Positions 57,601 through 64,000 of a stretch of DNA of 64,000 bases are shown in pieces. A program made the position numbers and the translations under genes. Under the pieces are notes generated by a model. That model was not told the origin of the DNA, did no database searches, and was given only the letters and a program-made list of their open reading frames with translations. Location of the stretch: contig OZ024870.1 of NCBI GenBank assembly GCA_964017185.1, positions 64,830,812 through 64,894,811 of the forward strand. Direction: 5' to 3'. Within the stretch, counting starts at the first letter, position 1, and each line of letters opens with the position of its first letter. The stretch comes from Rugalucina vietnamica (taxonomy: Eukaryota; Mollusca; Bivalvia; Lucinida; Lucinidae).

Positions 57601-58475
57601 TTTTAATAAACTTGGAGAGCTCTCAAACATTTTCATTGTAAGCGTGGTTTTATGTAAAATGACTTAAGTATGAAATTATTTATGCATACAGTATAATTAT
57701 ATCAACATAAAGCAACGTTCCACAAACCTAATTTTAACGAGTTTTCTTCAGTTTCCAAGCATATCTGAGTACGCCTCTTCTTTCTTCTGTTCAGCCTGAC
57801 CAAGAAAGACCTAGGCATTGTGGAAATACTTAGAAGTATCTTTATTAATAACCACACCGTACACTAAAACCCTTCGAAAAGGTGTGTCTTACAAAGCGAA
57901 GTATTATCTAAAATGTTTAAAAATTCCCAGAATAATCCACTGTTTTCAAAACTTTTATAACAGACCAACATATCCTTCCAGATTTATTTACTTCTGAAAG
58001 TAATCTGATATCAGGAGCCAACGCTTAATACAATATTCCCGCCATTATAAGTCACATGCTCGTTAAATATTCATAACTATGTTCTCGCTGATTGGCTTGC
58101 GACGCGAATCAATGCAAATTCTTGGAAATCGAGAATAATTCAAGTCGCTCGCATTATGATCACAGATTTACGTTCTTTTATTGTTACATAATATTACCAA
58201 TTATTCATGATACAGCGCGAGAGCATCAGGTCCATGGGGACGCTCTCAAAACGACACTGCAAAATATCAAAATAATATTTTCAAACGCTCAAGTGACTTG
58301 GAAGACAGGAGAAGAGCTACAGTGCCCTCACGGGGATGCAAAATGCATGAAAAATGAGACTTCAGTTTCACTTTAATACAATGAAATATGAATTTTGAAT
58401 TTTGCATTGATTTTTGACATGAATATACGAGAAAACGTTAAACAATTGTGACAAAGTATTACAACACATTAAACG
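57601..58475. other. Gene-free stretch
   Basis: The plus frame at 58092-58376 has no family motif and no splice context that supports an exon. Confidence 0.4.
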
Positions 58476-58650
58476 TGAGCCTGTGCGTGAGAAAACCAAC
58501 AATTTGGGTTTCCGACCCTCAGGCCCGACACAAACTAGGCTCTGCAGTCACAGAAGATGGTTAGAGGCTGGAAATTATGGAATTAGAAAGTAGAGGAATT
58601 GTACTGTCTGTTTAGCGAAAACAAAGGCGCTGATCAGCTTCGCAGTAACC
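58476..58650. mobile_element. Truncated GAGCCG-type MITE
   Basis: It starts tgagcctgtgcgtgagaaaa and ends inside the central palindrome at cagcttcgcagtaacc. The second half of the element is missing. Confidence 0.8.
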
Positions 58651-58779
58651 AACAGACCGATCGCAATCCAATTTTATCAGAAGCATCACTGTGGTGGAGA
58701 ATTGCCTGCATTAGGGTTTGAAGCAGATTGAATGAGGACCCTGGTTTCTATGGCAACAGATAACTCCCATAGACTTCGC

Positions 58780-59262
58780 ATGGTGAAAATGCTGTCCATG
58801 CATACCTCTGCTATTTTGAATTGGATCTTTCCGTACTTGCAAGGAACAAAAACATACATAAGAGCTCGGAAGGGTTCAAAATTCAGCCATATCCGACCAC
58901 TGGCTGCAGACTTATCTGCCATTGAGCGTTTGAAAAAATCCCCATTGACTTACATTTGGAAAATGGTGTCCATAACTTTGTTATTTGTCATCAGATACTT
59001 TTATACTTGCAAAGAACCAAGACAGGTACAAGAGCTTGGATAAGTTCCAAAATCTGCAGGATATGACCTTAAACTGTGGAGTAAGCTACCCTTGAGGGTC
59101 AGACATTGTATGGAGATAATGTTGCCCACACGTTTTTCTATGCTTTTTTAATTAGATCTTTCCTATACGGGCAAGGAACGATAAATACATTAGAGTTTAA
59201 ATGAGTTTGAATTTCAGCAAGATCCAAGCATGTGCTGCAGAGGTAGCTGTCATTTAGTATTT
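58780..59262 (+). repeat. ~167-bp degenerate tandem array
   Basis: The word ctttccgtacttgcaaggaa at 58826 returns as cttttatacttgcaaagaac at about 58993 and ctttcctatacgggcaagga at about 59159. The steps are about 167 bp. Units also share ggttcaaaattcagc-like and ctgcaga words. Frames in this stretch are repeat artefacts. Confidence 0.7.
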
Positions 59263-59263
59263 A

Positions 59264-59460
59264 GCTCACCTGGCGAGCTTATTTCAAGTAAACCGAAATG
59301 GTGAACAAGAAGATAAATAATTCAGACGAGCTATTCTGTTGATGTACAGTATGTAGGGTTTCCAGGTCACATTGCCAAGATGGCCGCCATTCCCATATAT
59401 GGTAAAAAAAATCTACTTTGTCCAGTGACTGTACTTGTTGACTCTCAGGTGAGCGTTCTT
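59264..59460 (-). repeat. Short copy of the tandem-monomer element, inverted, both ends present
   Basis: The left end ttagctcacctggcgagctt and right end actctcaggtgagcgttctt are the two terminal boxes. Only caagatggccgccattccca and part of a monomer lie between. It shows that the two boxes define one mobile unit, whatever its internal length. Confidence 0.75.
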
Positions 59461-59739
59461 TGTCCTTGGGCTATTTGTATCAGTCATTTTATGTTTGTAG
59501 ATATACTCGAACGACAGCGGTTTCTTTGCATGGAATGATATATAAATGACTCGAACGGCAGCGCAGGTAGTGTCATTAGATTTTCCCCAGTGGTAACAAG
59601 TCAACAAGAATTATCGAGCTTCATGAATACCATCCTACAAATCAGAGGCAATACATACAGAACGCATATGATCTCTGTGCCATACGTTCGAACCCCAAGA
59701 GCCTACCTAAGAATACTAAGTGTGTCATTAATGCCACTT

Positions 59740-59965
59740 AATATTATTCATTACGAAAACACGCCCATGCAATATACAGAAAAAATTTTTGGTTGTAAAA
59801 ATGATAATTTTCAATGGAAAAATTTTGATATTTTCTAACGAGTACCCACAATCTATGTTTTGGAGCAAAAATAAGAAAACCCCTGCAAACCCCAGTTTTT
59901 CTATATAAAAGTGGGGTTTAAGGGGGTATTCATAGCACGGATATGTTTTCCTGATGTCTGTTGGT
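59740..59965. repeat. gtgggtac palindromic repeat
   Basis: ttctaacgagtacccacaat, ctatgttttggagcaaaaat, aaccccagtttttctatata and atatgttttcctgatg repeat the order seen at 50925-51080. Confidence 0.75.
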
Positions 59966-60184
59966 ATCGGATCAGATTTGTCAGTCTTAGTGCCATTTAT
60001 TTGATGATATGCGAGGATAAAAAAAAATAATCCAATCATTTCAAATTAATGTCTAAGAGAAATATTGAGAAGATAGAACAGATTTCCGTCAGACTGGGCT
60101 GAGATTTCAGACTACCTAGACACCAGGCCGCTAGTACTTAGTTTTACGTAGGCGTAGGGAGAGGGGGCAGGGATGGGGGCAGGC

Positions 60185-60328
60185 CCCCCAATAATTTAGA
60201 AAGGGGAGGGCAACATATCCTTTGGACCCTCCAATAATCCACTCATATTTTCCTTCAAGAACTTCTTGAGGGAAAATTTTAGTGGATTTTTGGAGGGGCC
60301 AAAGGATATGTTGGTCCCCCTTCAAAGT
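60185..60328. repeat. ~140-bp imperfect hairpin
   Basis: Arms caacatatcctttggaccct, ccaataatccac and ttttccttcaagaa face ttcttgagggaaaatttt, gtggatttttggagg and ggccaaaggatatgttgg. It is bordered on the left by a G-rich run after gtaggcgtaggg. Confidence 0.8.
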
Positions 60329-60330
60329 CA

Positions 60331-62340
60331 TTAATTGTATTTTCTGTGCACTATTGTTTGCTAGGCAGAAGTTACAGTTACTTTGCTTTTGCCATAATTC
60401 TTTAAAATCACAGTATATTTTTCATTTCATATGGTTTAATTTTTATAATACTATGTCATTTCACTCAGGACAGGGTGTTTCTAGTCCGAAATTGGGTTCA
60501 ATGTGGCCATCTAGTCATTTTATTCAGGGATGAAAGGTGGTTTGTTGTAACCTCATGCAATACAGTTACAATTTTCAACCATCTAGTCTGCATAAGGTTT
60601 ACTTTTTTTGAAATATTTATCATTCTAGTCATTTAAATATGCTTAAGTAACCTGCAGCATTTGGAAACTATGTCAATGTTACTTTAATTTTCATTGAAGG
60701 AACTGAAAAGTATGATCTGGGTCCTGATTCATAAAATTATTTTTAATGACATGACACCTTATTGCATTTCAGGAAGTCCATTGGTTATGCTGTTGCATAA
60801 ACCTATACTGATGCCAACAGATACAATGCAATGGGAAATTATGACAATGTTTTAGAAAATACATTTGTATTTGGACAGACTTTTATGCATCTAGTATTAA
60901 AGTTAGAGTTACTAGTACATGTACTTATGAAGTTTTATGCAACAGAGTCCTGTTCCCATCAGCAACGTTTTCGTAAAAGTGCTACAACTGTAGTGCTTTG
61001 ATTGTTGTGTCAAAAAATAGTTACCTCAAGAATAGTCTGTGACAATCACATTTAATACGCTGAATTAAATTTTAGTTTGAAGCTTTTTCATATTTGTGTT
61101 TGGTATATTATTTAACACATATATGTGTGTTAATATCTGCATCAGGTGCTGGTTTTCAGCCTTAAAAATAATGTTGGAAAAGCAGGTAACCTGCAAAATA
61201 ATTGGATAGGGAGGAACAAATAATTGGGTGTGGAGGATGTTTTGGGTCAATAATATCTGCTTATCCAATGAAGATTACATCTGCGCAAATACCAGCTTAG
61301 CATTTCCCAAGTTTCAGACATCTCACAATCAGTTGTCAAAGACAAGAAATTGATAGTTCACAACAGTCATCCAGGTGCAGTTTAAATATTGATAATGTTG
61401 TTCATTTCTTTTAAATAGCCAAATCACCTTGGTCTGTTTCACTATTTGCAAATAACCAATAAAATTTTTGAAAAGAGAAATCAACATCTGTCAAATTCAT
61501 CTAACTGCGACCAATCAGAGATATACATGTATGAGGTGATGATGTACATTTCAAGGCTGATACAAATATTGGACGGGGAATGTCAAAGTAAAGAGATGCT
61601 TGAAACACCTGGATTGCTAAGCTGCTGTTTGCGTGGTTGTATTTGTACTATAAACCAGCATTAAATTTAAATATGGCGAATTAACAGTAACAAACAAACC
61701 AGTGTTCCCAATGTATGCGTTTCAACGAGCAGTTGATGTGTGGTTGTGTATTTATTTTTTATTAAGTTAAAGCACACAAATGGAGGAAAAATTGAAGGTT
61801 ACAGTAGCAGAGAAAATGCAGTTTGAAAGTGCCCAGAATGCAGGAAAGGGCTTTTTAGAATTCAAAATTGTTTTGGGGGAGCATGCCCCCATTCCCCCTA
61901 GCAACCTCCCGAGCTCGGCTCGGTCGGTTTTCCAGCTAGAACATTTGCCCCCACCCCCACCCCCTAATATTATAAACCTTCCTACGCCTATGTTTATGCG
62001 TTTTGGCTGGCCTTGTTATAAAACTGTCATCCAAATTTAAGAAATTTACTGTTTCACTTGCTCCGGCCAATTTCACATACATATCTTCGAATATCTTTAT
62101 AAGCCTGGACCCAGTTGTTGAAAGCATCGTTAGCTTAACGATATCGTTAAGACATAAATTTCACATACATGTACATATCTTCGAATATCTTTATAAGCCA
62201 GCCGGTTGGATTGGGCAGTCATTATCCACAGTTTCTACATATAGGACATCTTTTAAATTATTACAATCTCTGACAAACTGCGCCAAACATTCGACACTTT
62301 ATCCAGGAGGTAGGATTTTGTTCTGTTTAATGTGTCCTCA
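60331..62340. other. Gene-free stretch with one element-like end
   Basis: Bases 61860-61995 hold gggggagcatgcccccattc and the end word aaccttcctacgcctatg, which mirrors gtaggcgtaggg at 60149. The two may be the ends of a ~1.85-kb element, but the match is short. The words catacatnnnnatcttcgaa and atctttataagcc occur twice at 62078-62107 and 62162-62198. No gene is supported. Confidence 0.4.
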
Positions 62341-62517
62341 TGCGCGGATCCAGAAATTTTCATGAGAGGGGGTCCAACGAAAATGGTAATTTTTGGTCAC
62401 AGACGAGGGGGGTCCAACCCCCCAAAAATCCCGAAATTATCTTTTTTTTTAAGGTAAAAATTTCAAATTCCAGGGGGGGGGGTCCGGACCCCTGCTTCTA
62501 CCCTCTGGATCCGCACA
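62341..62517. mobile_element. 177-bp MITE with GGATCC-containing ends
   Basis: Ends tgcgcggatccagaaatttt and the complement of tctggatccgcaca are inverted. The middle has a G-rich word ggggtccaa in both orientations. It has no coding capacity. Confidence 0.8.
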
Positions 62518-62746
62518 TGTGTCCTAGTTCGAACCCCATCAAGAATGTGAGAGATTTATTCAAAATATGTATCATTTATTTGTTACGCTTTCATGACATA
62601 AGTGATTTTCTCGAAATGGGGTGTGCCTTGTCCTATTGCACCTCCATTTTGATTAGCTACTTTTGATGGTTTGCAGGTCACTTATTGCGTAGTAGAACAG
62701 CTGTGTTAACTCATATAAGCCTGGCGTCCCTTTTATGGGACATAGG

Positions 62747-62935
62747 CAAACAGAATAGCCCCAGATGTGACGCCGCAGAACGCGGCGTCCCATCTGGGGC
62801 TATTCTGTTTGCTTAGAGAATTTTCATCGAAGAACTGAGTAAAATTTAAAAATCACTCCTGATGCCCCTAATTATGAAAGTGGACTGACCCAAATGAAAA
62901 TGATGGGAAAATCCATTCGTCAAATATGGGTTAAT
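62747..62935. repeat. Hairpin followed by a dispersed repeat
   Basis: gcaaacagaatagccccaga and tgtgacgccg are followed by cggcgtcccatctggggcta and ttctgtttgc, an inverted pair of about 30 bp at 62747-62814. The next 120 bp (aaaaatcactcctgatgccc, ccattcgtcaaatatggg) match 25420-25515. There the hairpin is represented only by its first arm. Confidence 0.75.
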
Positions 62936-62980
62936 CAGCCGTTTAATTAGTGAAATTTCCGAAATACTGCGTCAGAAAGC

Positions 62981-63180
62981 GGACTTTCTGGCTCAGTGGT
63001 TGGAGCGTTTGATTGTCGTTTTTAGGAATCTCTATTTGAATTCAAATCAGGGGCGTGGGATTCGTTTATTTGTTACGACTGTCTTATCGTAAGAGCTGCT
63101 TCTTGTCCATCAAGCGGACATTTCCGCTTATGTCTTTCCCTGAACCCAAGCAGCTTACCCCATGCTAACCTCATGACCAC
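62981..63180 (+). mobile_element. Probable tRNA-derived SINE
   Basis: ggctcagtggttggagcgtt has the form of a tRNA box A, and the box-B-like word ttgaattcaaatc follows at the right distance but is worn. The downstream words ccctgaacccaagcagctta may be body. Ends are not defined. Confidence 0.5.
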
Positions 63181-63660
63181 GAAAACTGAAACAGGTAGTT
63201 ACATCTACGAAATATTTCGTGTTTTTGCAACATATCTATTTCCCACAAAATAAAAGTTTTAAAATGTAAAACAGATTTAAAAAATAGCGTGGTGGAAATT
63301 AAAAGTGCATGTCGCGTTTTAGTGCATATCATATTCACCCTATATAACATTATATCTTTATGCATGTCAGTGCGACCAACCTTACAATGAATGTGCATGT
63401 TAATTTGATTGTGCTATAGCAGAAAATAATATAAATATGAATAAGCTTTTTCAGACGATCAAAATGGAACACAAAACACCTGTAAACGGAAAAGTCACAG
63501 GTAATTTTAAATATTTTAGTAAATGTACCCTAAAATGTTGATTTCCTTATAAGAATGAATATCAACAGCAAAAACAACCTCATACTCGGTTTAGCCTTCG
63601 GGTGTTCCCGAGACAACAAAACCAACAAAACAATCTCCTAGTACTGGTCTCGCCCGGGAA
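63181..63660. other. Gene-free stretch
   Basis: Nothing is recognised before the satellite at the right edge. Confidence 0.4.
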
Positions 63661-64000
63661 AAAAAAACAGGAAAAACTAGAAAATGTGTTTATGAAACAC
63701 TATGCCCCCAACTGGTAAGTCACTTTCAAGATGTAAAAATGTCCAAAAAATGACTAAGTTCAAATTGTAAAAAAAATGACAAACATTAATCTGAGGAGTA
63801 TATCCCAACCACATGCATATCTTCAAAGCATGGTCACAATGTCTGCAAAGTTTCAAAAGTATCGGTATTAAATTGTAGGAGAAGTTGCGCACACAAGGTA
63901 CCCTCTATCCATTCACTAAAATGCCCGAAAAATGACTAAGTTCAAATTGTGAAAAAAATGACAAAATATAATCCAAGGATTATATCCAAACCACATGCAT
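63661..64000 (+). repeat. ~182-bp tandem satellite running off the right edge
   Basis: The word tgactaagttcaaattgt recurs 182 bp apart (63751, 63933). It is followed each time by aaaaaatgacaaa, and then ggantatatccnaaccacat. Nearly two units are visible. Confidence 0.75.

Noticed and set aside
1-64000. CRISPR arrays, bacterial operons, riboswitches or plasmid origins
   Set aside because: The sequence is animal nuclear DNA with introns and retroelements. No spaced direct-repeat array of CRISPR type occurs.

Overview
This is animal (metazoan) nuclear DNA: spliced genes with GT/AG introns, long AT-rich non-coding stretches and very many nested transposable elements. The gene content (a GFI1/Senseless-type zinc-finger gene, a LicD-domain membrane protein, a sushi-domain surface protein) and the repeats point to a lophotrochozoan, most likely a bivalve. 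The best clue is a Naiad-type Penelope-like retroelement whose reading frame is interrupted only by TGA codons at conserved cysteine positions. Multi-selenocysteine Naiads have been described in clams and spiders. The species cannot be named from this window.

Host genes. (1) A two-exon LicD/fukutin-like type II membrane protein on the minus strand (25068 to 23676, 315 codons). (2) The 3' part of a plus-strand gene with one sushi (CCP) exon and a Ser/Thr-rich stalk ending in a hydrophobic tail (26159-27114). (3) The last two exons of a GFI1/Senseless homologue on the minus strand (43466 to 40194), followed directly by a decayed copy of its last exon. These genes do not form a functional cluster.

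Mobile DNA by region. 1-3850: an open Naiad element running off the left edge, preceded in tandem by a 5'-truncated copy. 4.4-13.9 kb: tandem-monomer repeats with palindromic ends, one split by a 1.39-kb long-TIR transposon, then a ~190-bp satellite. 14.7 kb: a SINE with a perfect 12-bp target duplication. 18.1 and 27.4 kb: TIR elements. 21.1-21.6, 32.2-32.7 and 38.3-38.6 kb: a repeat carrying hammerhead-ribozyme-like cores. 29.2-32.2 kb: a pile-up of Naiad 3' ends in both orientations. 33.2-37.3 kb: a broken APE-type LINE with a C-terminal C2H2 finger. 45.1-49.8 kb: a TIR-flanked unit holding an LTR element with almost identical 1,024-bp LTRs and a broken gag, plus SINEs. 52.2-56.5 kb: two Naiad relics, one split by a MITE with TAA duplication. 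56.6-64 kb: MITEs, hairpins, a 167-bp tandem array and a second satellite.

The most interesting object is the Naiad at the left edge. Its three in-frame UGAs fall on conserved cysteines of the GIY-YIG endonuclease and of the CxC linker. No other stop occurs in about 2.5 kb, and both readable 3' ends of the family end in TAA. This fits a selenoprotein-encoding retroelement. The SECIS element needed for this was not found by eye.
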